64,000 nt of DNA from Cyclina sinensis (taxonomy: Eukaryota; Mollusca; Bivalvia; Venerida; Veneridae), in assembly GCA_012932295.1 (NCBI GenBank), contig JAAONU010000019.1, positions 30,667,913-30,731,912 on the forward strand, in the 5' to 3' direction. The translations under genes and the position numbers were made by a program. Under the pieces are notes generated by a model. The model was not told the origin of the DNA and did no database searches. It saw only the letters and a program-made list of their open reading frames with translations. Positions 11,672 to 23,177 of this stretch are shown in pieces. The first letter of the stretch is position 1; the number at the start of each line of letters is the position of its first letter.

Positions 11672-11990
11672 CAGGATTCGAACCCATGCCCTTTCGGTCA
11701 GTAAAATATAGAGCGATAATCTACACCACTGAGCCAGAGAGACTACATATTATGTTTCGTCAAAAATTAACCCAAGCATCTACCCCCTGACTAACGGGGT
11801 AAATTTTTTACCAATAAAAGTGTGCAAATCTTTATATTGTGATTTGTTTCTGTAACAAAAAAGTTTGTCTATAACTTAGTTTAGATATTTTATTCACAAT
11901 AACAGCTAGAATTTCTAGATATGTAAACAATTTCTTTCTTTTTTCATCGTCGGCCAATCTGTGAGTCAGTCGCTATATATTTAGAATTTT
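11672..11990 (-). mobile_element. tRNA-headed dispersed repeat, copy 1
   Basis: On the minus strand, 11748-11672 reads like a tRNA-derived promoter: A-box-like 'tggctcagtgg' and B-box 'gggttcgaatcc'. The adjoining ~240 bases up to 'gtgagtcagtcgct' recur, diverged, at 62,797-63,104. The shared body lies 5' of the tRNA part rather than 3' as in a typical SINE, so the true element boundaries and orientation are uncertain. Confidence 0.55.
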
Positions 11991-12184
11991 TTGTTTTTGA
12001 TTTATAATATTTTGATTTTTAACATTTCATATTTTTTATTTTATTAGTTTTATAGATCTTTATCATATCTGAATTTTAGGTTTTATAATTTGTATAAATG
12101 TCAGTCTTTCAGAAGTTATGATGTTCATACTGTGATGCATAGTTATCAAATTAAAGTGCAGAAATATTGATGATTGTTTAGTTG

Positions 12185-12930
12185 ATTGTCACCTTCACTT
12201 TCACCATTCATGTACTTATCCCTAACAGTATAGGAGTCATGTAATCAATGAAGGCAATCATCCTAAGAAGTTTGAAGTCTGTATGGGAAGTAGTTGCCAA
12301 GTTATACAGCAGAAATGTTTTTCAGTGTTTAAGTCACAGTGACCTTGACATCTGACCTACTGATCCTAAGATGTACGAAGGTCATTTTCTCAATGTAATC
12401 AATCATCATATTAAGTTTGAAGACTGTATTACAAATGATTTTACAGCCGAAAAAGTTTTCAGTGCTAAGGTCACTGTGACCTTGCCCTTTGATCTACTGA
12501 CCCCAAAATCAATAGCGGTCATTTAATCAATGTGTGCAACCATTATATGAATTATGAAGTCTCTACGTCAAATGGTTGTCGAGTTACAGAGTGTAAATGA
12601 TTCTAAACATTTAGGTCACTGTGACCTTGACCATTGACATACTGACCCAAAAAATGTATGGGTCATCCACTCAATGTGTTCAATCATGATATAAAGTTTG
12701 AAGTCTATAACAAATGACAATGTCAAGTTACATGGCGGAAATGGTTTTCAATGTTAAGGTCTATGTGACCTTGACTTTTGAGCTACTGACTCCAAAATCA
12801 TTGGACGTCAACCACTCAATGTGGGCAATAATCATTAATATATAAATTAAAAGACTGTAGGCCAAAGAGATACTCAAGTTATCCTCCAGAAACCAAATTG
12901 CTATCTGACGGACGCCCAAGACCATAACAT
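12185..12930 (+). repeat. tandem ~150-bp repeat array (TGACC-rich)
   Basis: About five diverged units carry 'aagtttgaagtct', 'aagtta.a..g..gaaatg', 'ggtcac.gtgaccttgac' and 'ctactgacccc'. The same vocabulary fills the core of the element at 44.3-45.2 kb. It lacks the head and hairpin tail, so it is a core-only relic, ending near 'ctgacggacgcccaag'. Confidence 0.65.
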
Positions 12931-13025
12931 AACATATAAAAAAACAATATAAAAAAGATAATCGGCGTACATACATTTCAAAATAAATGCGTCATTAGTG
13001 TATAGTTCTTGGACATGTATTATTT

Positions 13026-13338
13026 ATAGAATATTATCGAGGACTTTACCGGCTGGTATCAGCGAATGGGGCGATAACAAGGGTCAATCATGGGAAATAA
13101 ATCGAGACGGAACGTCGAGATTAATTTCCATGTATTGGTCCATCTTAAAAGAAAAGCTGTGATGGTCATGCGATAAATCAGTTATAGAATATTATCGAGG
13201 ACTTTACCGGCTGGTATCAGCGAATGGGGCGACAACACGGGTCAATCACGTTCCGTCTCGATTAATTTCCCATGATTGACCCTTGTTGTCGCCCCATTCG
13301 CTGATACTAGCCGGTAAAGTCCTCGATAATATTCTACA
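13026..13338. mobile_element. MITE-like element with ~92-bp inverted repeats
   Basis: The left arm starts 'gaatattatcgaggacttta' and the right arm ends with its complement, both flanked by TA (possible TA target duplication). The arms include 'ccggctggtatcagcgaatg' and 'gtcaatcatggga'. A third, direct copy of ~65 bases of the left arm lies internally at 13,185-13,250. No coding capacity. Confidence 0.75.
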
Positions 13339-13339
13339 A

Positions 13340-14290
13340 GAAAAGCGTTGATGCAAAGCATCAAAGGGCGTCCAAAGGAATGTTTAAAAGTAAGAAATGC
13401 AGGAAGAAACAATGAACTAGTAGATATCTGATGATCAGAAATATTCTTATAAACTTTTCAATGGTTAATTCGGATTCGCCAGGTTTGTAGGTAGATGAAT
13501 GGGCAAACGAAATACATAATAACAAACTAGTTGTTCATCTTGAACTTTGGTTGGTTTGCTAGAGATTAGAATATCAAATGTATTTTCTTTGGAACATACA
13601 AAACAGTAGTCAAAATGTACTTAGTTTGTTTAATGTCAAATTTAAAAAATGGTTTCTATTAATACTGGAAGTAAAGCACACACTGGAATGAAACATATAG
13701 GACGAATGTCAGTGACGAAATTCAGGACTTTTTTGTAATACATGCCAACAAAAATAATGGTACATTAAAAAATCAAGAATAAATTTGCATGGCATGTTGA
13801 CATGGTGAATCATTACTTATCAATTCAAGGGAAGACTGACTTTTAGACAGGTATGAGGAAAATGTCAAGAACTATTATTTGGCACAGTCAGGGCTATTAT
13901 TTGAAATATTTTAATGGCACAGTTCAGAATAAAAATTACAAAATCTCTCAAGAATACATGGTATTTGTGGGACAGAAATTATGGAATATATTGCAAGACG
14001 AAAGTTTCTATTGTTAAATGTCACAGTATTTGGCAAATCAACATGACTAAGATACCTAATCATGCCCAGGTTTCCACTCAAATCACCATAAAATCGATTC
14101 CTTGAAACAAAATGGAATCAACTTCTTGCGGCGAAAATTCGGGTCGATTTAGATATTCACGGTTAAAAAATGTCAGAAGTGCAATCAGGGCCATAGCTGT
14201 GCATTGCATGCCGCTAATTTGACTAAAAATATGGCAACCTTGATGCATATTTCCTAAAAAAAAACCTCTTACTATCTTGACTCTAAACTG
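13340..14290. other. intergenic, nothing recognised
   Basis: No supported gene or repeat. Short open frames at 13,914-14,425 overlap on opposite strands and run partly into the duplicated block that follows, so they are not accepted. Confidence 0.35.
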
Positions 14291-14296
14291 CTGCAG

Positions 14297-14870
14297 CTCC
14301 AAAAAATGGCGGGATATTGAAATCACGAGACAGTCTCGGCCAATCGTAAAATATATATAGTCTTTCATTGCGCTGACCTCGGGAACCAAACACCAAGTGC
14401 AATTTATTGTTGAATATGTTTGCATTCATTTCATTTCCTGCAAAATCCAGTTCGTTATTCATATAGCTCCAAAAAATCAAACTTCACGCACCGGTTATGC
14501 TACGCTCATCTAATCCTGTAAGGGGAGATCACTGCGTAGGAGATTGCCAAAAATGGCGGGATATTGAAATCTCGTGATTGTCTCGACCAATCGTAAAATA
14601 TGTATAGATTGTTTCTAGTCTTTCATTGCACTACTCGGGAACCAAACACCAAAAAACGAAGTGCGCGATTAATTAACCGGAAAGAACTTACGGAAACAAA
14701 TATGATAATAATATCATTATAACAGTTCGTAATTAGAAATGTCTAAGGTTTATTTATTATCTTAAATATTTTTTTATAAATAAATTTGTAAAAAGTGCAA
14801 TTTATTGTTAAATATGTTTGCATTTCATTTCATTTCCTGAAAAATTCTCCAGTTCGTTATTCACAACCAT
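14297..14870 (+). repeat. local duplication, offset ~247 bp, second copy interrupted
   Basis: 'aatggcgggatattgaaatc' occurs at 14,305 and 14,552. Both are followed by '.tctcg.ccaatcgtaaaat', 'tctttcattgc' and 'cgggaaccaaacaccaa'. In the first copy 'gtgcaatttattgtt' follows directly; in the second it is displaced by ~130 AT-rich bases to ~14,795. Reads as duplication followed by insertion, or deletion in the first copy. Confidence 0.7.
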
Positions 14871-15939
14871 ATCGTGACAATAACAACAACAACTACCCTT
14901 TCACAAAATCTGAACTCATTCCATAAAGGGCGTCGCGCTTCGGCGCGGACGCCAATAACTAATACATGGTGAACAAACGTAGTAATCGTAGGTCCTATTT
15001 CCATAACAGTTTACGCTACAAACAAACAAAAAATGTTGAGTTTATTGCTAAAGAGTGTTCATATCATTTTCTGTGAAATAAACTAGATATTTACTCATAT
15101 TTACAATATAATCATTCCATTTCGTATATTTTTGCATGGTAAAAACGTTTTGGTATTTGATTTACGGGTTTATTATTGTTATTATTATATCATTATTTTC
15201 AGAGACAATTAAACTAACAGTTACGAACTCTGCCCTAAAATTTCATAACGGCAACAATTCTAACCAATGGCAAATTCCTTCTTCAGCAGAAGATTTTGTA
15301 TCTTAAAATAACATCCGTTACCAAAGTAGGTCAAAATCGATTTTAAAACAGCTACGCCAATCAAGTGTTTCGAGTTAAGATACCTTTTTACACTGTTTTC
15401 CTTCAATGTAGGTATGGAAGATTCCGAAAACTTAGGCCGATGTTCATAGACTTGAACTTCAGTTATAGTTTCTTCAATATGTATTTCATCTGTGAATATA
15501 TCTATTCTTGGTCGTGATCTGTGATGAGTTGTTGTTGCTTTCGAAAACTGATGAGTTGATTACCAGAAACTCGAAACATGTTTTCGATGTTAGGCGTTGC
15601 TGAGTTTGAATCTCATTCACAGACATAATCCTAATATATAATAGACAGTAATATTTAATCTCAAAAACAAAGATTTTTTTTTGCTTCCCATAATTTCCAT
15701 AAGCAGATGTTATTTATCTTCCTAAACTGAACAACTGAAATGGTATAATGTAAGAAAACTAAATAAAAGACACAGTTTGTATATTTAAATGTTTAATTAG
15801 TAAAGAAATAATATACAGTTATGGTTTAAATTAAGTACAGTTATTTATCCATGTCAAGCACTCTTGCGTGAAATCAGTCGGGTTTATGAAAAATTGTTAT
15901 TCTAAGGCTGATATGCGTGCGTGTGTGTGTGTGAAGTAT

Positions 15940-16335
15940 TCTCGAGTTTTTATATTTATGTCAAGTATTTTTGAGTGTTGTTTGTCGTGTTAACGTCCAT
16001 GTCTAGTATTCTCGGGTGATGTTAATTGGGTTGATATCCATATCAAGTATTCTCGAGTGATGTTAGTCTTGTTGATATCCATATCAAGTATTCTCGAGTG
16101 ATGTTACGCTGGTTGATATCCATATCAAGTATTATCGAGTGATGTTACGCTGGTTAATTTCCATATCAAGTATTCTCGAGTGATGTTACGCTGGTTGATA
16201 TCCATATCAAGTATTCTCGAGTGATGTTAATTGGGTTGATATCCATATCAAGTATTCTCGAGTGATGTTATGCTGGTTGATATATACATGTCAAGTATCC
16301 TCGAGTAATATTAGTCGAGTTAATACATATTGTAC
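15940..16335 (+). repeat. 41-bp minisatellite
   Basis: About nine copies of a 41-bp unit containing 'catatcaagtattctcgagt' followed by 'gatgtta' and a short variable piece. Central copies (16,030-16,270) are nearly identical and the edge copies are diverged. Each unit carries the palindrome CTCGAG and ATATCAAG/TTGATAT halves. A short GT run at ~15,917-15,932 sits just before the array. Confidence 0.85.
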
Positions 16336-16778
16336 ATGTCCGTTATTCTGAGTGTAGTATGTCGATTCAATTTCATCTGTAATGTTGGTTTAGTTCGCTT
16401 GTATATGTATATCTCTATCATGCTGACTTAAAAAAAATCTCATGTGTTTACTTTGAACTAAAGTCTGTTAGGTTGTTTCTGCAAGACATAAAACAGGGAC
16501 CGGTTAAACAGATGTGTTACTAATAAAGTGCTTTCTCAGATATTCTGTGTATATGCCCCCAATGTAAATTCTCACTGCAATCCAAAGATATGGGGTACTT
16601 CAAGTATAGAATCAGTTATCATTCGGGTTATCAATTACAGGATTTTTTTGTTAACCACATGGTCAAATTTAGTGAAATTCTGCACATTAATTAATACGTA
16701 TATTAAACCTCTATTTCAGCAACAACAACACAAGACAATATCTCCGCATTATTAACTAGATTATGACAACATTTAGCA

Positions 16779-16784
16779 TTTATT
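16779..16784 (-). terminator. possible polyadenylation signal for the pseudo-caspase
   Basis: AATAAA on the minus strand, about 265 bases past the stop codon. The hexamer is common in AT-rich DNA, so this is only a candidate. Confidence 0.3.
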
Positions 16785-17047
16785 TTAAGCTTTTATTAAA
16801 AAAATAAAAAGTGACAACTATCTATAGTCAATGACTCTTGACAGAACTTTCTCTAAGTAATATTAAATGACAAAGAATCATAACTATGCAAATAATGGAT
16901 AGATTGTGACAGGAATGTATCTTTTGTAGTTAGTGTATAAAATCCTAGGAAGTTCCAACAAAATCCACCAAGCTACACCTGAGTTTCGGCTGTGGACAAG
17001 AATCACCTCTGATGATAAAGTGCTTCAGCCTTTGTAGCTGAACACAC

Positions 17048-17983
17048 CTATTTATACAGATTAAGGAGTTTGGTTAATGTAGACGTTGTCAGTGGAACCA
17101 TCAACTTGGCTGACATTGTCTTTGTTGTCTCGTCGGTCTGAGGTGGCTTTGTCATCGAATCTCTGTACATGTTCCACTGGCCAATCATATGCTCCACCTT
17201 TTCATTAATACATGTAGTCAAGGATAAAAGGTCATACCTGTTTCCTGAACGGGTTGCATTTTCACGCACTGCTTCTACAAATGCTTTTATTAGAAATGAC
17301 GGAGACTTCTCCTCGTTCTGCTTCCCTGTAGTCTTCTTTTTCTGAGGCGGCTGTTCCGTATGCTTAAAAACCTGGTTGGCGATGACCTGTGGAATAGTTG
17401 ATTTAATGATAAGCCGATCACTATCCTGCGGTATCTTCTCACGTGGGGGCACAGGTCTTCCTTTTAATGACATTCCTTCGATGAGGCTAATATCATCTGC
17501 CTGGATAAGAAAGACCTTTGGTTTTCCTATGGCAACTTCTATTTCTTTGACTACTTCCAGGATATGTCCTAGAGGAACAACACCTTTGTCTAATTCTGTA
17601 TGATTAAAATGTAGTCGCTCATCAGCATACTTTGTACCAGTGCTTTCAGAATATGTAAGAAAGACAAATACGAAGCAATCGTATGTTTTCTTACCAATGC
17701 TCTTTAAGTAATTCTTTACTTCCTCGAATGACAGGTTAAGTTTTTGCACCCATTCAACCTTCGCTGGAAACAGACTGCTGTCTTTGAATAATTTCTGTAA
17801 TGCCATCATATCAACATCGAATTTAGCGTCGTACTCATCTGTTCCCAATAGCTTCCAGACCTCTTCACGTTTTGCATCTTCGCCAAGCGGAAATGGCTGA
17901 GAGAATACAGTTACTAATATTTCCCCGTCGTCCCTCCAACTGTAAACACCGGAATCTTTATCAGATAATGATGGTACTGCCAT
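17048..17983 (-). CDS. catalytically dead caspase-like protein
   Basis: One uninterrupted 311-residue frame spans the whole caspase fold. Large-subunit landmarks: DVDMMALQKLF at ~56-66, YDCFVFVFLTYSES at 101-114 (usual hydrophobic strand then S-H-G) and GKPKVFLIQADD at 153-164 (usual GKPKLFxIQACRG). Small-subunit landmarks: SDRLIIKSTIPQ at 188-199, SFLIKAFVEAVRENA at 229-243 and LTKLLNLYK at the end. The catalytic His is Tyr111 and the catalytic Cys is Asp163. The usual substrate-pocket arginines also appear absent: no Arg before DVD, and no SWR after the STxP strand. It should fold like a caspase but not cleave. By analogy with cFLIP-type pseudo-caspases it could regulate an active caspase; that is inference. 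An acceptor 'ttttcttccag' lies 10 bases before the ATG and the frame is open back to it, so an upstream exon could add residues, though I found no DED or CARD. Confidence 0.88.
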   Translation of the reverse strand: MAVPSLSDKDSGVYSWRDDGEILVTVFSQPFPLGEDAKREEVWKLLGTDEYDAKFDVDMMALQKLFKDSSLFPAKVEWVQKLNLSFEEVKNYLKSIGKKTYDCFVFVFLTYSESTGTKYADERLHFNHTELDKGVVPLGHILEVVKEIEVAIGKPKVFLIQADDISLIEGMSLKGRPVPPREKIPQDSDRLIIKSTIPQVIANQVFKHTEQPPQKKKTTGKQNEEKSPSFLIKAFVEAVRENATRSGNRYDLLSLTTCINEKVEHMIGQWNMYRDSMTKPPQTDETTKTMSAKLMVPLTTSTLTKLLNLYK

Positions 17984-18260
17984 ATTACAAGACCTGGAAG
18001 AAAATCATTTTATGAATGGCATTTTCAAGCGTCGCCAAAACAAAAATGAAGCAGCTGTACACCGTTCATTGTATGTTCATGTTACATATGCTCAAAATGC
18101 TTTTTTTACCAAATAAGGAAACACTAAATTGGTTATCAGTTTTAAACAATTTACGGTTATATGATTTTTTAAAGTGAAAAACGCGTATCAGGAAAAAAAC
18201 ACAGTCAGTAAAAACAGCCTCCCACACAGTCAAAAGACAGAGTGGAAAAGAGAGCGCAGA

Positions 18261-18268
18261 TTTATATA
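18261..18268 (-). promoter_or_regulatory. candidate TATA box for the pseudo-caspase
   Basis: The minus strand reads 'cagtatataaatctgcgc', a good TATAWAA match ~280 bases upstream of the ATG. A 5' exon would lie between here and the acceptor at ~17,994. I could not place its donor with confidence. Confidence 0.35.
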
Positions 18269-18299
18269 CTGATCCATTAAAAACACAACATAAACAATT

Positions 18300-19230
18300 A
18301 ACGAATATGAGGACCCACTGGGTCTTGAATCTTCAATTGATATGGAAAAGCCCTACTACCTTTGCAGAATTTATGCACTGCACAAGATCATTATTAAATC
18401 CACTCTCTGAAACTGACACTTTATGTTAATAAGTAAACCAGCGAATAGCAACTCTGTCGAAGACAGTTTCTATTTAAATCTAAATACGAGAAACTAAATC
18501 TAATGTATCCTATGGCAACCAACTGAAATGTGTGCTTGCTTTAAAAAGAAGAATTCATATTGGTCAAGCGGACAGATACACCTGTCAATCAAATGTCAGA
18601 AGAATGAACATGCCCTATTTAAAAAATTTACGCATGGAGTTTCGCTCGCTAATTAATGAAATCACAAGGTCATTCACAATTTCATTTAAATGATGTAAAT
18701 GATTTGAACATTTTCAAGTTTAAATCATAATAGTTTATGCATTTGTTATAAAGTACTAAAAACTAGTTATGTTTATGATTAAAATGAATTAATAATCTAT
18801 TAAAATTGTATCAGAGAACAGATTGGCAGTTTATACAATTATCATGGTGTAGATCTGTAATTGCACAGGCTTGCATACACTAGTTCCCCTCCCGTCATCG
18901 GAACAGATACTGGGTTTGGGGGAATTACCTATATGAGATAGAGTGTAATATTGGAAAAATATTGCGGTGAAGAATCAAAGACTTTTTAAACTAAATTAAA
19001 AATTAAATATGAATAAAATTATAAAAACTGGAATCTCAGTTTATTTTTAATTACTGGAAAGGTTCCTAAACCATTATCAATGACACTATAGACTGCCAGT
19101 TGTTCTCCATGGTCATCGCTTTTATGTTTATATGTTTTGTATACATATTATTCCATGTTTATGTACGAAAATGCATACCGGAAGTTATGTAAATAAATCT
19201 TGAAATCTTAAATAAAATATTGAAATCATG
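18300..19230. other. intergenic upstream of the pseudo-caspase
   Basis: AT-rich. No exon, prodomain-like coding or array was found. Confidence 0.35.
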
Positions 19231-19231
19231 C

Positions 19232-19806
19232 AGGACGTTTCGGCCATAATACCAGTTCGGCCATATAATAGAAGTCATTTCGGCTATAGTTATTGATGGT
19301 AACATGTTTTAACAAAAATAATGTTTGTGCTGTCTAAATTTTATTTATTATAACCAAATATATTATACTGTTTAGGCGAATTTTAATTTTATTTATCTAT
19401 ATTTTTAAGAACTATGAAGTATCTTATCACGTAGTTCAAACTTCAATAATCTGTATATAATGGGAGTGGTTTAGTGGCATGTGCCGTCAATTACCCAAAC
19501 AAACTGGTAACTCGATAATTAAGCAATTGAACTCTGCCCAAATTGATGTAGGATTTTTTTTAAAAGATCATTGTTTTTCGTTTATTGAGTTATGTCTAGT
19601 CAGGGTAATTATAAAACACAATGTCTTAGTTTTCGAACACTTTTCATCACAAAATTAAAAATTCAATTTTTCTTCTTAATAAACCTTTTTATTCCTTTAA
19701 AGATACATCAAAATAAACATTTTAAACATTAAAATAGGCCGCGACCGATTCGACTATGGCCGAAATAGCTTAAGGCCGAACTGATTTAGGGCCAAAACGT
19801 TTCGAA
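19232..19806. mobile_element. TIR element with TTCGGCC-rich ends (~575 bp)
   Basis: Left end 'gacgtttcggccataatacc' and 'agttcggcca' match, in inverted orientation, the right end with 'gggccaaaacgtttcg' and 'ggccgaactgattta'. The ends are imperfect over ~60 bases and the interior is AT-rich without coding frames. Looks like a small non-autonomous DNA transposon. No clear target duplication. Confidence 0.55.
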
Positions 19807-19809
19807 AGC

Positions 19810-22800
19810 CCCGCCTATAGTTTGCGAACGTATACTGCTTTAGTATGCCAAAGTTGTTTACTTGAATTGCCCGATCGCTCCGGTAGAACTTCCTTAGATA
19901 TATCTCCCTTTTTCTATTTTCCTATTTCTTATAAATCGACTATTTAATTTTAAACTTTCTATACAGTGTAGGTTTACTACTTTCGGTTTAAAGCAAATAA
20001 GATTACGAATAATTGTATTTTGTCATTGTGAGAGTGGTAATCTTTGATTTTTGCTTAACGTCTTTCCTGTGAACGTTAGTATAATCATTCGAGAGAAAAA
20101 GCAAATCTAGTGTTTTAAATAAAGAATTGTAAAGTTTTTTTAAAGGGTAGATCTACATTATTATGAAGTGCACTCATGTACTCTGATGATTCCATAGTGA
20201 TCAATTATGTGCAAACTGTACCTTCTACCAAGACGTACTAAAATATCTAAGACGTAACCAATGCTTAAATCAATGACATGCATTTTGAAAATTCAGAATT
20301 GATACATATTTTTTTGATCTAGAAAAGATTACTGGTTGAAACATCATTCAAGTGGGCAATTTTTCAAAAGAGGTCTTTCAGGTTGTTTTGGGTTGTTCTT
20401 TATGCTTATGTCTAAATCCAAGAGTGTATGTTTACAATTTATTTACAAGAATATATACAAATGGTAATGTTTGTACAAGTGTCAATCAAAGATCCTGGTC
20501 AGTCACAGATGCAAATACTTTACCACAGTGCTTAATGAGTGTCGGATAACAGATGTAGAACTACTACATCTTCTTCTTTTGAATTGTTTTAAGCTATAAA
20601 TGTTTTCAAAATTCATATAAACATTTTAATGAAATGTGAACACTTACTACAGCAATGCAAATCATGCCTATGCCAGTTTCAATTAATTTATTTATCTGTT
20701 ATTGTTAATGAGATGTTGCCTATAACGGCTGTATATATGCAGTACCATCTTGTGTTACCAGAAAATATTACCTTTTATCATGTTTTGTACGATTATTCCT
20801 GGATCCCGCCTGTTTCCTCAGTGAATTCTAACGGTTTTTTTATATGAAGGGGACAAAAGTGTTTTGCGCTTTTCGTAGTTTTCTTAATTTTGCCTATGCC
20901 TTAGTCTTTATATGACTAGAGAAATGGAAGTAGTTTTAGACTCGACTTAGTTCTACGACCCTGGGTAATTGTACGTGCAGGTGAAAATCCACAGCCTAAA
21001 GGGGATATTTCTGTATTCAGATAGTGCTTTGCACGTTTTTTTTGCCACTTTCTTTCGCCTTTTCGAGTAATTTCTTTGCAATGGAAACAGGGTTTTCAGC
21101 TAGAACATTTGACTAGGAAAGTGCGAAAATGATGTTTGAAAGGGCCGTCTTGGAAACTCATGCGAGAGAAACGGCCTTTCGCATTTGAATGTCTGTGTCT
21201 GAGACAAATCGAGCACTTCAAAACATACTCAGTAATGTTTTAGGATTCCCGACCAAAACATATTTATTTTCACTCGTTCGGGGTTTTCTTAACACTTAAA
21301 TGAAATGTGTGCAATTGTGCTTGACCACGAAATATCAAGGTGTTTTCTATTGATAATTCGCAGCGATGATTCCAGAATTCGGTTGTTTCTGGGGTGCAAA
21401 TTAAAAAATTTCCGGCCAGGCTTTAGAAGTAGTCTGTTTGAAAATCTGCATTGATATGTCTTGCCTGATAGCTTGTCAACGTCTATTAAAAACAAAACAG
21501 ATGTTTTTGACTGAAGGTACATACAGATCATGTCTTCAATCAATGTTGCATTGCTTCGTCATAAAAAAATCACTACCTCGTATGTCTTTCCCACTCATAT
21601 GTTCCACAGTTTCTTTGTACTTTTGTAACTGTAGCATCATTCTTTGGGGTCTGGGAGGAGACGTTGTTCGATTTTGTTTATGATCAATGGGGAGAATTAC
21701 GGCCTTCGTACGTAAATTGAGTGAATTGTTTTTGTTGGTGTTTTTTTTCAGCTAAACACTATGGCCAACATTTCCTTTTCAATTTGTGCGTACATTTCTT
21801 TACTTTATAAGTCTTTGATATGTTTGCGATCAGTCCTTATTCTTGCATTTTGACTAGACCAGGTGTTTGGCCGGGTCGAAGTGACCAAGAACTTGGACGT
21901 TGGTTATGATATTTTTGACCTCTTGAATAGCGCGTGTCTAGGATAGACAGGAATTAATATATAGGAAATATTGAATTTGAAATGCATGCTTAAAAAACAA
22001 ATACCTTCCTAAATTTTGGTATGTTGAATAATTTAATGAAACTAAATTATAGGGATATAAAAAAATATTTTCATGAATGTGTTAGAAACTACATGTATTT
22101 TTACATGTACATGTATTTTCTTTTCAGCTCGTTCCATTTTCGTTTGGTCCTATTAATCAAACGTTGTTTGTAGTTTCCGTTATATTCGGTCCAAATTCTT
22201 ATTTGTTTTGTAGATAGTTCATTGTCTAGTTTGTTCTGTCCATTTTCAAATTGTGTTGTCGTAGTTCTTCATGTGCATTTTTTTTTTTGTATTCGGTGTA
22301 GATATAACAGTTTCTTATGTCCTTTTAAAAGTCTGTGTTGTCCGTATCCTTGCTTTACTTTTTTCTTCCATAGTAATTGTTTGCCATTTGTTTTATTCGT
22401 TCAATTTGATGTAAATTTCAATTTGTTATGTAGATAAAAAGTTGATCATGTACTTTTACTAGTATGTACTGTGTGTATACTAATTTGTGCTCTGCGGGTT
22501 CTAGTTTGCCCCGTCCAAGTGATAGTTATTCTTTTGTGGTTTGGTACATGACATTTTGCGACGTCCTTTTGGCAGAGAAGGACGTCAACACTAACTTTTT
22601 TTATAAAATATACAACGCAAGCTCCTCGTCTGAAGAAGGTGTATTTTCTTCTAAGCTTGGTAAACTGACATTGAAAGAATATTCACATGGTAACCGGTAA
22701 CCAACCTGATTGCCGTTGAACAAATGATCTGGATTAAGGCTGGGTCATTGTGAACTGAAGCAACATACCACTGATCATGTCGATTGAGAGTAGGGTGGAG

Positions 22801-23175
22801 GGTACCAAAGAAATCAAGATCTGGAATCTTAATCTTATATTTGACTCACTGATCTTTCCTTCACAATACACACACCTTTTCCCTTCGCGGCTGCATAACC
22901 TTTCTTTGTTTTCACAGTTTCTAGACTGTTTCGTATTCTTTGTTTTGCATTATGGTTGTAAAACCCGTCCTTTCAATTTCCAAGTGATTTGTTTCTGTCT
23001 CTGGTATGTGTTTTCGTCTACTTGTCAGCGACATTAACTGATTGTTTTTTTTTGTGTTTTTCATGACTGCTTATAAGTCTTAGAAATGTTAATACACTTC
23101 TTTAATGCAAGTGCAGATCCCCCATTAATGTCGGAGTTTTGCCGACCGATCATTGAAACTGTGTTGCCCGCATTC
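19810..23175. other. intergenic, no gene supported
   Basis: Short plus-strand frames between 20,352 and 23,037 are Cys/Phe/Leu-rich translations of T-rich DNA without splice-site support or domain character. No array or RNA gene is seen. Confidence 0.4.
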
Positions 23176-23177
23176 AT

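Noticed and set aside
17376..17603. Plus-strand frame inside the pseudo-caspase
   Set aside because: Antisense shadow of the minus-strand coding sequence.
22222..23037. Plus-strand Cys/Phe-rich frames
   Set aside because: T-rich DNA read in frame; no splice sites, no conserved motif, and inconsistent composition between adjacent frames.
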